From NCBI GenBank assembly GCA_964545875.1, contig CAZJHH010000004.1, positions 186,001 to 250,000 on the forward strand: DNA of 64,000 nucleotides, in the 5' to 3' direction. This DNA is from DAIPKP01 sp964545875. Lineage in GTDB: Bacteria > Synergistota > Synergistia > Synergistales > Aminiphilaceae. A program made the translations under genes and the position numbers. Shown piece by piece: positions 8,234 to 16,408 of the stretch (its first letter is position 1; each line of letters starts with the position of its first letter). The notes under the pieces were generated by a model. It was not told the DNA's origin and ran no database searches. It saw nothing but the letters and a program-made list of their open reading frames with translations.

Positions 8234-9625
8234 CTAGAAAGGCCCGTAATTAATGACTACCGCTCCCACCACCATGAGGATGGCAATAAGATTCCATAGA
8301 AGAAAGAGAGGGAAGAAGAAGCGCACCCACTTCTCCCAGGGAATTTTTCCGATGGCCAGGGCCGCCATGAAGTATCCCGAGGTGGGGCTGATGACGTTGG
8401 TGATGCCGTCTCCGAACTGGAAGGCCAGCACTGCGGTCTGCCGGGTGACTCCCACCACGTCCGCCAGGGGAGCCATGATGGGCATGGTGGCCGCAGCCTG
8501 ACCACTCCCGGAGGGGATGAGGATGTTCAAGGCGGTCTGAACGACGAACATTCCCACGCCGCTGATGGCGGGAGGCATGGATTCCACCATGGAGGCGAGG
8601 CCGTATATGATGGTATCCACGATCTGTCCTTCCGTCATAACCACGAGAATCGCCCGGGCAAGACCGATCACCAGGGCTCCGTAGACGAGTTCCCGGGCCC
8701 CCTTGATGAACTCCTCCGCTATTCTGCCGCCGGAGAAGCCCGCCACCACTCCCGAGAGAATACCGATGATGAGGAACATGGTGGAAAGCTCGTCGATGTA
8801 GAAGCCGAGTTGCACCACGCCATAGACGAGAATTGCCAGTCCCACCACCAGAATGGCGAGAATAAGCCGATGTCTTCCGGTGAATTCGGGCATCTCATCA
8901 TGATCCAGAGCGTGATCGGAATTCTGATCCGCATGGTACATAAGGCTCGCTTCGGGATTTTTCTGAATTTTCGTGGCATACCGGAGAATGTAGAGAATGG
9001 TAACCCCCAGCATGAGCACGTATCCCACCAGCCGCAGGGCTATGCCCGAAAAGAGGGGCAGCCCCGCCACACCCTGGGCGATGCCGATGGTGAAGGGGTT
9101 CAGAAAGGCCCCCGCAAAACCCGCCCCGGCACCCAGAAGAACGATGGCGGTACCCGTGATGGAATCGAACCCCAAAGCGAGACAGAGGGAGATAACGATG
9201 GGATAGAAGGGAAGCGCCTCTTCGGCGGTGCCGAGAATGGCTCCCGCCAGGGAAAAGACGAAGATGAGAGCCGGAATAAGGAGCTTTCCCCGGGCTCCGA
9301 AACGCTTCGCCGTAGAGGCGATGCCCGCACTGATGGTTCCCGTGGCCTGAATGATGCCGAAGGCCCCGGAGATGATGAAGACGAAGAAGATAATCTGTCC
9401 CGCCTCGTTCATTCCCTTGGGAATGGCCTTGATGGTGTCGAAAAAGGAAACCGGGGTCTGCTCTACCCGGGCATAGGTGCCGGGGGCCACCACGGTTCTA
9501 CCCGTGGCCTCGTTGACTTCCCGGGCAAATTCTCCTGCGGGGATAACGTAGGTTCCAAGGGCCACGATAACGATGATGATAAACAACAGAAAATACGTAT
9601 GGGGCACTTTCATTTTCTTTAACAT
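8234..9625 (-). CDS. YfcC-family amino acid / C4-dicarboxylate-type carrier
   Basis: A 463-residue integral membrane protein with about 12 hydrophobic helices. It shows the YfcC/DcuC-like pattern: K-V-P-H-T-Y near the N-terminus, P-A-G-E-F, an internal G-T-A-E-E-A-L-P-F-Y-P, and L-I-P-S-G-S-G-Q-A-A-A-T-M-P-I-M-A-P-L-A-D. The ATG at 9625 overlaps the upstream deacylase stop by 7 nt, so the two are probably translationally coupled; an earlier in-frame ATG at 9652 is less likely. It is the last gene of the ortA-ortB-ord unit, so import or exchange of ornithine, arginine or an acylated derivative is inferred. Confidence 0.82.
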   Translation of the reverse strand: MLKKMKVPHTYFLLFIIIVIVALGTYVIPAGEFAREVNEATGRTVVAPGTYARVEQTPVSFFDTIKAIPKGMNEAGQIIFFVFIISGAFGIIQATGTISAGIASTAKRFGARGKLLIPALIFVFSLAGAILGTAEEALPFYPIVISLCLALGFDSITGTAIVLLGAGAGFAGAFLNPFTIGIAQGVAGLPLFSGIALRLVGYVLMLGVTILYILRYATKIQKNPEASLMYHADQNSDHALDHDEMPEFTGRHRLILAILVVGLAILVYGVVQLGFYIDELSTMFLIIGILSGVVAGFSGGRIAEEFIKGARELVYGALVIGLARAILVVMTEGQIVDTIIYGLASMVESMPPAISGVGMFVVQTALNILIPSGSGQAAATMPIMAPLADVVGVTRQTAVLAFQFGDGITNVISPTSGYFMAALAIGKIPWEKWVRFFFPLFLLWNLIAILMVVGAVVINYGPF

Positions 9626-10827
9626 GATTTTGAACACTTCCTTCCCTCGCACATTTCCAGAGCCAGATTGAAATAGATTTGATAAGCCTGCATTACTTCT
9701 TCCACCGGCACATATTCGTCGTTGGAATGGGCCTTTTCAAGACTTCCCGGCCCGAGGACGATGCAGTTCACCCCCCTTTCGTTGCTCAATTGCCCCGCAT
9801 CGCTCCATGCGGGAAAACCCCTGGGCTCTCTCTTCTCTCCCACTACCCGCTCCACTTCCTTCGAGGCCTTGAGAACCAGAGGATGATCCGCCTCGATAAC
9901 GAAAGGCTTATTCAACAGCGCCGCAGTATGCTCCCGCATACCTCGAAGGGAATAGCTCCCCAGGGAGTTGTTTTTCGTAACCCGAGCGGCGAGCTTCTCC
10001 ACCTCCTCGGTAATGCCCTCGATGGTCTCCTCGGGAGTCCATCGCCGATCGATCCGGATAACGCACTTATCCGCCACGATGTTCGGATCGTCCCCTCCCT
10101 GGATAACCCCCACATTGATGGTGGGAGCCCCTACCAGGGGATGAATCCGCTTCTCCAGGGCGGGCTCCAGCTCTTCCCGGATCAGCCGGATACACTCCGA
10201 AGCAAGATAGATGGCATTGATTCCCTCTTTGGGGCGGCTGCCGTGAGCGGCTTTTCCCGAAAAAGAGACCTCTATCCACTCCATTCCCTTCTGGGCGATG
10301 CTTACGTAGAGATCCGTGGGCTCCCCAATGACCGCCATCTTGGGAATCGGGCCGTGCCGTACGATGTGCTCCGTACCCTTGCAGCTCTTTTCCTCGTCGA
10401 TAACCCCCGCAAAAACAAGCCCCTTTCGCAGGGAAAGTCCTCCCCGCTTGAGACCTATCATGGCCGCCAGCATGGCTCCCACGGCACTTTTCATATCTAC
10501 GGAACCCCGGCCGTAGAGGAGCCCCTCCCGAATGACGGGATCGAAGGGAGGAATGGTCATGTCGAAGGGGGGCACCGTATCGGTATGACCGTTGAACATG
10601 AGGTAGTTCTCTTCCTCCTCTCCGGGGAGATATCCGTAAATGTTGCAACGTCGCTCTTCCACTTCCACAAGATCGTTGCGTATTCCCTCTTTTTCGAGAA
10701 TTTTTTGAATGTGGAGGGCTATTTCCCGTTCCTCCCCTTGGGCAAACTTGTGACTTTCGATGCGGATGAGATCCGATACGATTTCCATCAGTTCTTCTCT
10801 GCTTACAAAGGACATGGGAGTATCCAT
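9619..10827 (-). CDS. M20 family deacylase (ArgE/DapE type)
   Basis: A 402-residue M20 metallohydrolase. The metal-site motif G-H-T-D-T-V gives His81 and Asp83, followed by G-R-G-S-V-D-M-K-S, the glutamates of V-I-D-E-E-K-S and I-G-E-P-T. The dimerisation-domain A-A-H-G-S-R-P-K motif is present. I chose the ATG at 10827 because AAGGAG lies 9 nt upstream; an ATG at 10866 would add 13 residues. Relatives hydrolyse N-acyl amino acids such as N-acetylornithine. Sitting between ord and a carrier in an ornithine-fermentation unit, it probably frees ornithine or a related amino acid from an imported conjugate. Substrate is not proven. Confidence 0.85.
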   Translation of the reverse strand: MDTPMSFVSREELMEIVSDLIRIESHKFAQGEEREIALHIQKILEKEGIRNDLVEVEERRCNIYGYLPGEEEENYLMFNGHTDTVPPFDMTIPPFDPVIREGLLYGRGSVDMKSAVGAMLAAMIGLKRGGLSLRKGLVFAGVIDEEKSCKGTEHIVRHGPIPKMAVIGEPTDLYVSIAQKGMEWIEVSFSGKAAHGSRPKEGINAIYLASECIRLIREELEPALEKRIHPLVGAPTINVGVIQGGDDPNIVADKCVIRIDRRWTPEETIEGITEEVEKLAARVTKNNSLGSYSLRGMREHTAALLNKPFVIEADHPLVLKASKEVERVVGEKREPRGFPAWSDAGQLSNERGVNCIVLGPGSLEKAHSNDEYVPVEEVMQAYQIYFNLALEMCEGRKCSKSC

Positions 10828-10884
10828 GAAAAACAGCTCCTTCGCTTTCTTCTTCGGGGCGGCCATGACGCCGCTCCGGCGAAA

Positions 10885-10919
10885 GGGATATCCGAATTTT
10901 TCCGAAATCCGGATATCCC
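10885..10919 (-). other. Intergenic inverted repeat between ord and the deacylase gene
   Basis: Ten-base arms (10885-10894 and 10910-10919) form a perfect stem with a 15-nt loop, followed on the minus strand by only TTTC. It sits in the only sizeable gap of the ort unit and could be a partial terminator or an mRNA-stability element. Confidence 0.5.
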
Positions 10920-10930
10920 CGGTTCCCGGG

Positions 10931-11956
10931 TTATTTTTTCGATGTTCCGAAGGCCCTCGGAAAGGGGAGATCCAGCATGCTCACCAGCCCCGGAGGAGCC
11001 TGGAGCACCTGGGGAATCATATTGACCGCCATGGAGATGGTACCGATACCCCCGGGAACCTCGGGCTTGATGGCCATACTGACCGAAGAGGAGCCTCCCC
11101 GGATTTCGATGTAGTCCCCGGTCTCCACTCCTTCCAGATGCGGATGAATCTGCTGGGGATGCTCGAGAAGAATCACCGGCTCGCCGCCGCACATTCCCCG
11201 GGCGGTATGATTGCACCCCGCCACCATGCCGGGCTTTACCGATACGTGGGGGGTTTCTCTCGCCACCTTGGAGATAATGGGCTCCCTGGTTTCGACGACC
11301 TCCTCCAGCTGCCACCCCAGAGCATCCGCAATCATGTGGATGGACTGGATAAATCCGATATGCCCCGTAATATGCCCCTCTTCGAGGCCCTTCCGAAACT
11401 CCTCCGGGGTGGTGCCCACCCCCTGGGTCTTCATGACTCCGTGGCCGAAGGGGGAGAGATCGTTGATGCGGGATGCCTTGAGGGAAAGCACATCCTTGCA
11501 GCAACCCGTAAGAGTGAGCACCAGGGTGTCGAGAACGAAGCCCGGATTTACCCCGGTGCCCAGAATGGTAACTCCCCGCTCCTTCGCGGCGTTATCCATG
11601 GCGGAAGCAAGCTCGGGCTCCGTTATGTGGGGGTAGGACATCTCCTCGGCAATGCTGATGACGTTCTTCCCCGAGGCCACCATCTTGAGAATTTCCGGGG
11701 CCGCCTCCCTGGTAAACGAGGTGGTGCACTGGATAACGAGGTCCGCCTCCTTTGCAAGAGCCTCCTCCAGGGAAGTGACGGGAATTCCCGTGCTCTCCGG
11801 CAACCCCAGAACCTCCCCCAAATCCTTTCCCTGCCTCTCCTTTCGGGAAGCCACGGCTCCCACCACCTGCACTCTATCCTTTTCGAGAAGCAGTTTCGCC
11901 ATGCCACCTCCCATGGCTCCGAGACCCACCACGATAATCCTGCTTTTTTCTGTCAT
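10931..11956 (-). CDS. ord: 2,4-diaminopentanoate dehydrogenase
   Basis: The 341-residue protein has an N-terminal Rossmann motif G-L-G-A-M-G-G-G (residues 11-18) and the fold of the dihydrodipicolinate-reductase-like dehydrogenases. Length, overall sequence and the position directly after ortA-ortB fit 2,4-diaminopentanoate dehydrogenase. That enzyme oxidatively deaminates (2R,4S)-2,4-diaminopentanoate to 2-amino-4-oxopentanoate in ornithine fermentation. The segment G-T-G-V-N-P-G-F-V-L-D-T is typical of this group. Thirty-seven nucleotides separate it from ortB. The preceding steps, ornithine racemase and the OraSE aminomutase, are not in this window. Confidence 0.88.
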   Translation of the reverse strand: MTEKSRIIVVGLGAMGGGMAKLLLEKDRVQVVGAVASRKERQGKDLGEVLGLPESTGIPVTSLEEALAKEADLVIQCTTSFTREAAPEILKMVASGKNVISIAEEMSYPHITEPELASAMDNAAKERGVTILGTGVNPGFVLDTLVLTLTGCCKDVLSLKASRINDLSPFGHGVMKTQGVGTTPEEFRKGLEEGHITGHIGFIQSIHMIADALGWQLEEVVETREPIISKVARETPHVSVKPGMVAGCNHTARGMCGGEPVILLEHPQQIHPHLEGVETGDYIEIRGGSSSVSMAIKPEVPGGIGTISMAVNMIPQVLQAPPGLVSMLDLPFPRAFGTSKK

Positions 11957-11993
11957 AAAAGACCGTCCTTTTCAGTATGTATATTTGAAAAAC

Positions 11994-13412
11994 CTAGAGT
12001 CCCAACTCGTTCAGAACGGAACGCACGTGGGGGATATCTTTGCGGATCTCCCGGGCGAGAAAATCCAGTTCGGCATCCCCCAGGTCCGAAGAGAAACCCT
12101 CGTTTTTCCTGAGAGAATTTTTGAGATAGGATTTTCGGAGCTGCTCCATGTCGAGATCTCTCACACCGATAAGGGAGGGATCCGAGGGAAGAATGATGCT
12201 CTTTCCGGGAACCTGGTCCCGGGGATTTCCCCGGCGAACTTCGATCCCCCTCTCCCGGGCAAAGGTAAGCTGGGCGGTAAGATGCTTTCCCGCTCCGGTA
12301 TATTCCGTCTCCTGCACCACCACCACCTGATCTTCTCCCATCTCCCGGGCGAGGGCGAAGGCCGCCGTGAGGGAGGTATTTCCCGCGGGGCCCCGTTCGA
12401 GGCCTTCGAGCTGGGCCAGAGCCTCGGTAATGTAGAACACCTCTCCCTGGGTTATGGTGACATAGCGGTCCATGTAGCGCAGGGGCCTTGCGGCGTTTCG
12501 GGGAACATCCGCCCGGTCGGGCCAGGTGCAGAAGGGAACTCCGAAACCGGTATGACCGGTGGTGAAGGATTTGCGGTTAAAATCCCGATCACTCGCCATG
12601 TGAAGCCCCTGAAGGTCAACGCTGGCTCCGATAACCCGGGTATCCTCGGCACCGGCCTTGAGAAGCCCCCGGGCGGTACCGGTGAGATTGCCTCCTCCGG
12701 CGTTGGTCACCACCACCGCATCGGGATCCCGATCACAGCGTTGCCGCACCTGCTCCGCCAGCTCATACCCCAGGGTCTCCACTCCGGCGATACCGAAGGG
12801 CGTATAGAGAGATGCGTTGAAAAAACCGGTTTCTTCCAGGGTGCGGAGAAAGACGTAGAAGAGCTCGGGCCCTACCGTAAGCTGGAGCACCTCGGCTCCG
12901 TAGGCTTCGCACTTTCTCCCCTTTTCCAGGATTTCCGGCTGTCCCACCCGAAGGCTGTCAAAAACCTCCTGAACGATGATGCACTTGAGATTTCTCATGT
13001 TCGCCTGGGAAGCCACGGCGGCACCGTAATTTCCGCTGGTGGCGGCGATGACTCCTTCGTAGCCCTTCTGCTCCGCGTAATAGCAGGACACCGAAGCCCG
13101 TCTGGCCTTGAAACTTCCCGAAGGATTGGCCGCCTCGTCCTTGATGAAAATTCGGGCCCCCTTACCGGGTTCCGCCATTTTTCTCACCGCAGCGGTCAAA
13201 TTTTTCAATTCCAGCAAGGGCGTATCTCCCACGCCGACGGATCGCTGAATACGCCGAACCTCCTCCATGGAATATCCCGCCTGCTCCATCATTCCCTCGT
13301 AGTCGAAAGAAATCCCCGGACCTTCGAACTTTTCGTAATCCATGCGAAGGGCCCTTTTCATGATCTCGTTCTTCCGGCTCATCACTCCCGCATAGGTCAT
13401 ATCCTTCATCAT
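11994..13412 (-). CDS. ortB: 2-amino-4-oxopentanoate thiolase, beta (PLP) subunit
   Basis: A 472-residue fold-type II PLP enzyme. The cofactor lysine is Lys102 in N-P-S-G-S-F-K-A-R-R, and the glycine-rich phosphate loop is N-A-G-G-G-N-L-T-G. The start ATG at 13412 overlaps the ortA stop by 4 nt behind GGGAGG. Together OrtA and OrtB cleave 2-amino-4-oxopentanoate with CoA to give acetyl-CoA and alanine, the energy-yielding end of oxidative ornithine fermentation. Gene order ortA-ortB-ord and the length match the family. Threonine-synthase-like enzymes are the nearest alternative, but the context makes OrtB far more likely. Confidence 0.9.
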   Translation of the reverse strand: MMKDMTYAGVMSRKNEIMKRALRMDYEKFEGPGISFDYEGMMEQAGYSMEEVRRIQRSVGVGDTPLLELKNLTAAVRKMAEPGKGARIFIKDEAANPSGSFKARRASVSCYYAEQKGYEGVIAATSGNYGAAVASQANMRNLKCIIVQEVFDSLRVGQPEILEKGRKCEAYGAEVLQLTVGPELFYVFLRTLEETGFFNASLYTPFGIAGVETLGYELAEQVRQRCDRDPDAVVVTNAGGGNLTGTARGLLKAGAEDTRVIGASVDLQGLHMASDRDFNRKSFTTGHTGFGVPFCTWPDRADVPRNAARPLRYMDRYVTITQGEVFYITEALAQLEGLERGPAGNTSLTAAFALAREMGEDQVVVVQETEYTGAGKHLTAQLTFARERGIEVRRGNPRDQVPGKSIILPSDPSLIGVRDLDMEQLRKSYLKNSLRKNEGFSSDLGDAELDFLAREIRKDIPHVRSVLNELGL

Positions 13413-13720
13413 TCCGTACCTCCCGGAGAGGACAGGCGGCGAAATTCCTCCCGAACACTCAGGAGCTCCGGAATGGGACGTCCGAAGGTATGTTCGTAGG
13501 GAGGATTCATCTCCAGGAGCTTTCCCGAAAGAGTTCGGCCGATGATGGTTTCGATCTCCACCACATCCCCCACAAGGGCCTGATGCTTCAGAAAACCCTT
13601 CACCCATAAAACCAAGGGACATGCGGCGGTATCCTCGGGAAGAGAAGGTGCTCTTTCTCCGGGAGAAAGCACGGTGCTTTCTATCTGAACCCAGGTGCGG
13701 GCAGGTACGACTTGGCTCAT
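13409..13720 (-). CDS. ortA: 2-amino-4-oxopentanoate thiolase, alpha subunit
   Basis: A 103-residue protein starting at the ATG at 13720, with AGGGGG about 10 nt upstream. It contains W-V-Q-I-E-S-T-V-L-S-P-G-E-R-A near the N-terminus, then P-L-V-L-W-V-K-G-F-L and G-D-V-V-E-I-E-T-I-I-G-R. This is the compact pattern of the small OrtA subunit of about 100 residues. It is the first gene of a leftward unit ortA-ortB-ord-deacylase-carrier. The promoter region is shared with the divergent IclR gene and holds two palindromic boxes, so control by that regulator is likely. Confidence 0.88.
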   Translation of the reverse strand: MSQVVPARTWVQIESTVLSPGERAPSLPEDTAACPLVLWVKGFLKHQALVGDVVEIETIIGRTLSGKLLEMNPPYEHTFGRPIPELLSVREEFRRLSSPGGTE

Positions 13721-13789
13721 GTCAAACAAACCCCCTTCTGTTTCTTTTATGCCGCCCCGCTGTATATAATCTCCGCGGAGCTCTTCACT

Positions 13790-13829
13790 ATGTCCCGAAT
13801 TACGGGACATAGTTCCATAATACGGGACT
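13790..13829. promoter_or_regulatory. Twin palindromic operator between ortA and the IclR gene
   Basis: The first box (13790-13810) is a perfect inverted repeat, ATGTCCCG and CGGGACAT around AATTA. The second (13811-13829) is an imperfect copy, AGTTCC and CGGGACT around ATAATA. Their centres are about 20 bp apart, near two helical turns. The boxes lie between the divergent starts and next to a TATAGT/TATAAT stretch (13836-13846) that could be the -10 of the rightward gene. Binding by the adjacent IclR protein is inferred. Confidence 0.65.
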
Positions 13830-14001
13830 ACGCGCTATAGTATAATGAAGCTCTCGGCTTTTTGCAAGAAAAATTCTCAAGAATCATCACGGAAACGATT
13901 CAAAACATCTATTTCGGACAATGCGGCAGATCTTGAATTGTCTCTCGAAATAACTTTCTGGACGAAAAAGAGCCCCTTTACCCTTTCAAGGAGGAATCGT
14001 C

Positions 14002-14763
14002 GTGGATTCAAGCATGGAATTGATACAGTCCGTACTCAAGGCTCTGCAAATCATGGAAGAGCTGGATCGTCACGGGGCGCTGGGCATACGGGAAATCGCC
14101 CAGACTCTCGGCATGGGAAAAAGCAGCGTTCACCGCATGGTCTCCACCCTGAAACATGCGGGGTGGGTGGTGGAAAACAAACATACCGGCAAGAACGAGC
14201 TCAGCTACAAGCTCTTCTCCCTGGGAAGCAACGTGGTAAAACGCATGAGCCATCGGGATTTTTTTCACCGGGAAATGGAGAAACTCGGTCAGATTACGGG
14301 AGAAAATATAAACCTGGGCATTCTCTTTCGGGGAGAGGTTTTTCATATCGACAAGGTGGAATCCACATCCCCCATAAAGGTGGATGCCAGCCTCGGCACT
14401 CCCACAAGCGCCTACAACACCGCCCTGGGAAAGGTACTCCTTGCGCAGATGCCCGAGGAGGAAGTACGACAGCTCTTCCGGAACTACACCTTCGTGAAGA
14501 CGGGAAAAAATACCATTCTCTCCCTGGAAAGACTTCTTGAGGAGCTCGAGCAGGTGCGCCTCCAGGGTTACGCCCGGGACAACGAAGAATATGCGGACAG
14601 CATGATCTGCTACGCCGTGCCCGTACGAAACAGCGACGGCAAGGCGGAACACGCCCTGAGCGTGGCTTTTCCCAAATACAGGTACGAAGAAAAACCTCAA
14701 AAAATGCAGATGATATTGGAAGAACTGATCAAGGCGGGACGCACTCTCTCCAGGGAAGACTAG
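14002..14763 (+). CDS. IclR family transcriptional regulator
   Basis: A 253-residue regulator with an N-terminal winged helix (about 5-70: A-L-Q-I-M-E-E-L, I-R-E-I-A-Q-T-L-G-M-G-K-S-S-V-H-R-M-V-S-T-L) and a C-terminal IclR effector domain (about 85-250), including S-A-Y-N-T-A-L-G-K-V-L-L-A and Y-A-V-P-V-R. The start is a GTG at 14002 with AAGGAGGA 7 nt upstream. It is divergent from the ortA operon across the twin palindrome, so it most likely regulates that operon and itself in response to ornithine or a metabolite of it. The effector is unknown. Confidence 0.9.
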   Translation: MDSSMELIQSVLKALQIMEELDRHGALGIREIAQTLGMGKSSVHRMVSTLKHAGWVVENKHTGKNELSYKLFSLGSNVVKRMSHRDFFHREMEKLGQITGENINLGILFRGEVFHIDKVESTSPIKVDASLGTPTSAYNTALGKVLLAQMPEEEVRQLFRNYTFVKTGKNTILSLERLLEELEQVRLQGYARDNEEYADSMICYAVPVRNSDGKAEHALSVAFPKYRYEEKPQKMQMILEELIKAGRTLSRED

Positions 14764-14804
14764 AGGAATTACCTTCCCACAGGGAACTCACAGGGAAATG
14801 CGGC

Positions 14805-14846
14805 GCCCGGAACTTCCTTCCGGGCCCGAAGGGGGACATAACTTTT
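14805..14846 (+). terminator. Weak stem-loop after the IclR gene
   Basis: An 8-bp GC stem (14805-14812 with 14818-14825) with a 5-nt loop lies 41 nt after the stop. A T-run follows only after about 17 nt (14842-14847), so efficiency is doubtful. Confidence 0.4.
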
Positions 14847-14849
14847 TCG

Positions 14850-14878
14850 TTGACAACTCCCGGAGAGAGTTCTATAAT
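14850..14878 (+). promoter_or_regulatory. Consensus sigma70-type promoter of the trpB leader
   Basis: TTGACA (14850-14855) and TATAAT (14873-14878) are both perfect hexamers with 17 bp spacing. Transcription would start near 14885, just upstream of the leader-peptide ribosome site. Such a strong promoter fits a gene controlled downstream by attenuation. Confidence 0.93.
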
Positions 14879-14909
14879 GCCAAACAATTTATCCGAGGGA
14901 GGAGATTTC

Positions 14910-14993
14910 ATGATGCAGAGAACGCATTTCGAGATTTGCGCCGTGTCGAAGAGTCTCCTCTGGTGGCGGGCCTGGAGAGGTCCGTCGCGTTAG
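14910..14993 (+). CDS. trpL: Trp-rich leader peptide
   Basis: A 27-codon frame starts at tandem ATGs (14910 and 14913) behind GAGGGAGGAG and ends at TAG 14991-14993. The C-terminal half reads L-L-W-W-R-A-W-R, so three Trp codons fall within five positions (14961-14966 and 14973-14975). It lies between a consensus promoter and a stem-loop with a T-run, directly before trpB. This is the classical layout of ribosome-mediated attenuation. The last codons (GTCGCG, 14984-14989) can pair with CGCGAC (15043-15048) in the 5' arm of the terminator, giving an antiterminator when the ribosome stalls at the Trp codons. Confidence 0.88.
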   Translation: MMQRTHFEICAVSKSLLWWRAWRGPSR

Positions 14994-15040
14994 CCTGCTG
15001 TAACTGCGCATCCAGCACAATACCCCTACAAGCGTTGAAG

Positions 15041-15081
15041 GCCGCGACAGGAATGAAATTCTATCCTGAAGCGGCTTTTTT
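15041..15081 (+). terminator. trpB attenuator (intrinsic terminator)
   Basis: The stem is GCCGC (15041-15045) with GCGGC (15071-15075) plus CAGGA (15048-15052) with TCCTG (15064-15068), interrupted by one 2x2 mismatch. Six T follow (15076-15081). It lies 47 nt after the leader-peptide stop and before trpB. Confidence 0.88.
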
Positions 15082-15129
15082 GTATTTCCATTCCCCCGGG
15101 AGAACAACTTATTGAGGAGGCAGATGAGC

Positions 15130-16341
15130 ATGAGTGTCAAGACGAGCACGAGCGTAGCGGAGGTTACAAAGGGATTTTTCGGAGAGTACGGCGGGAGCTA
15201 TGTCCCCGAGGAGATTCAAGGGCTTCTCAAAAATCTTGAAGAAGCCTACGAGGAGGCCCAGAAGGATCCGGAATTCCGGGAGGAATACCTGGGACTCCTC
15301 AAGGAGTACGTGGGGCGCCCCTCGGCGATCACCGAGTGCCGCAATCTTTCCCGGGAGCTGGGAGGCGGAAGACTCTTCCTGAAACGGGAGGATCTGAACC
15401 ACACCGGGGCCCACAAGATCAACAACGCCCTGGGGCAGGCCCTTCTGGCCAAACGCATGGGAAAAACCGAACTCATCGCGGAAACCGGAGCGGGCATGCA
15501 CGGCACCGCTTCCGCCACCGTGGCGGCCCTGATGGGCATGAAGTGCACCGTCTACATGGGAGCCCTGGATGTGCAGCGCCAGGCCCCCAACGTGCTCCGG
15601 ATGAAGGCCCTGGGAGCGGAAGTGGTAGCGGTGGAGCGGGGACAGCGTTCTCTCAAGGAGGCGGTGGACGCCGCCCTGGAGGCATGGATGCAGAACACCG
15701 GAGCCTTCTACCTTCTCGGCTCCGCCGTGGGGCCTCACCCCTACCCTTCCATGGTTCGGAATTTTCAGAGCATCATCGGCACCGAAGCCCGGCAGCAGAT
15801 TCTGGAACGGGAAGGAAAGCTTCCACACACCATCGCTGCCTGCGTGGGAGGAGGAAGCAACGCCATCGGGCTGTTCTCGGGATTCCTCGAAGATGGGGAC
15901 GTGAATATCGTGGGAGTGGAACCTGCGGGAAGGGGTCTTGCCACGGGAGAACACGCCGCCACCCTCTGCAAGGGAGAGCCCGGAGTGCTTCACGGTTTTC
16001 GGAGCTACGTTCTTACGGATTCCGAGGGAGAACCCGCCCTGGTCTATTCCATCGCGGCGGGGCTGGATTATCCCTCGGTAGGCCCCGAGCACGCCCATCT
16101 CAAGGATGCGGGGCGGGTACACTACACCTCGGTCACCGACGACGAGGCCCTGGATGCCTTCTTCCGGCTCTGCCGCACCGAGGGCATCATTCCCGCCATC
16201 GAAAGCTCCCACGCTCTGGCCTACGCTCTGAAGGCCCTGCCTGAGATGAACCCCGAAGATATTCTTCTGGTGAATCTCTCAGGCCGGGGGGACAAGGATA
16301 TGCCCATCGTGGAACCTCTTCTGGAAAAAGGTACTTTTTAA
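15130..16341 (+). CDS. trpB: Tryptophan synthase beta chain
   Basis: A 403-residue PLP enzyme of the TrpB1 type. Signatures are G-E-Y-G-G-S-Y-V-P-E near the N-terminus, the cofactor lysine Lys96 in H-T-G-A-H-K-I-N-N-A, E-T-G-A-G-M-H-G, and the phosphate loop V-G-G-G-S-N-A-I-G. It joins indole and serine to make tryptophan. The ATG at 15130 sits 9 nt behind GAGGAGG; one at 15124 is also possible. No trpA or other trp gene is adjacent and a terminator follows at once, so here it is a single-gene unit, perhaps for indole salvage. The upstream leader peptide and attenuator indicate control by charged tRNA-Trp. Confidence 0.95.
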   Translation: MSVKTSTSVAEVTKGFFGEYGGSYVPEEIQGLLKNLEEAYEEAQKDPEFREEYLGLLKEYVGRPSAITECRNLSRELGGGRLFLKREDLNHTGAHKINNALGQALLAKRMGKTELIAETGAGMHGTASATVAALMGMKCTVYMGALDVQRQAPNVLRMKALGAEVVAVERGQRSLKEAVDAALEAWMQNTGAFYLLGSAVGPHPYPSMVRNFQSIIGTEARQQILEREGKLPHTIAACVGGGSNAIGLFSGFLEDGDVNIVGVEPAGRGLATGEHAATLCKGEPGVLHGFRSYVLTDSEGEPALVYSIAAGLDYPSVGPEHAHLKDAGRVHYTSVTDDEALDAFFRLCRTEGIIPAIESSHALAYALKALPEMNPEDILLVNLSGRGDKDMPIVEPLLEKGTF

Positions 16342-16348
16342 CGCATTA

Positions 16349-16384
16349 CGCCGCGGCGGGAACAAATTCCCGCCGCGGCGCTTT
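16349..16384 (+). terminator. Terminator of trpB
   Basis: A perfect 14-bp GC-rich stem (16349-16362 with 16367-16380), a 4-nt loop, then CTTTG. It starts 8 nt after the trpB stop; the next gene is convergent. Confidence 0.88.
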
Positions 16385-16408
16385 GTCGTGAGCACCTTTC
16401 CATGAAGG

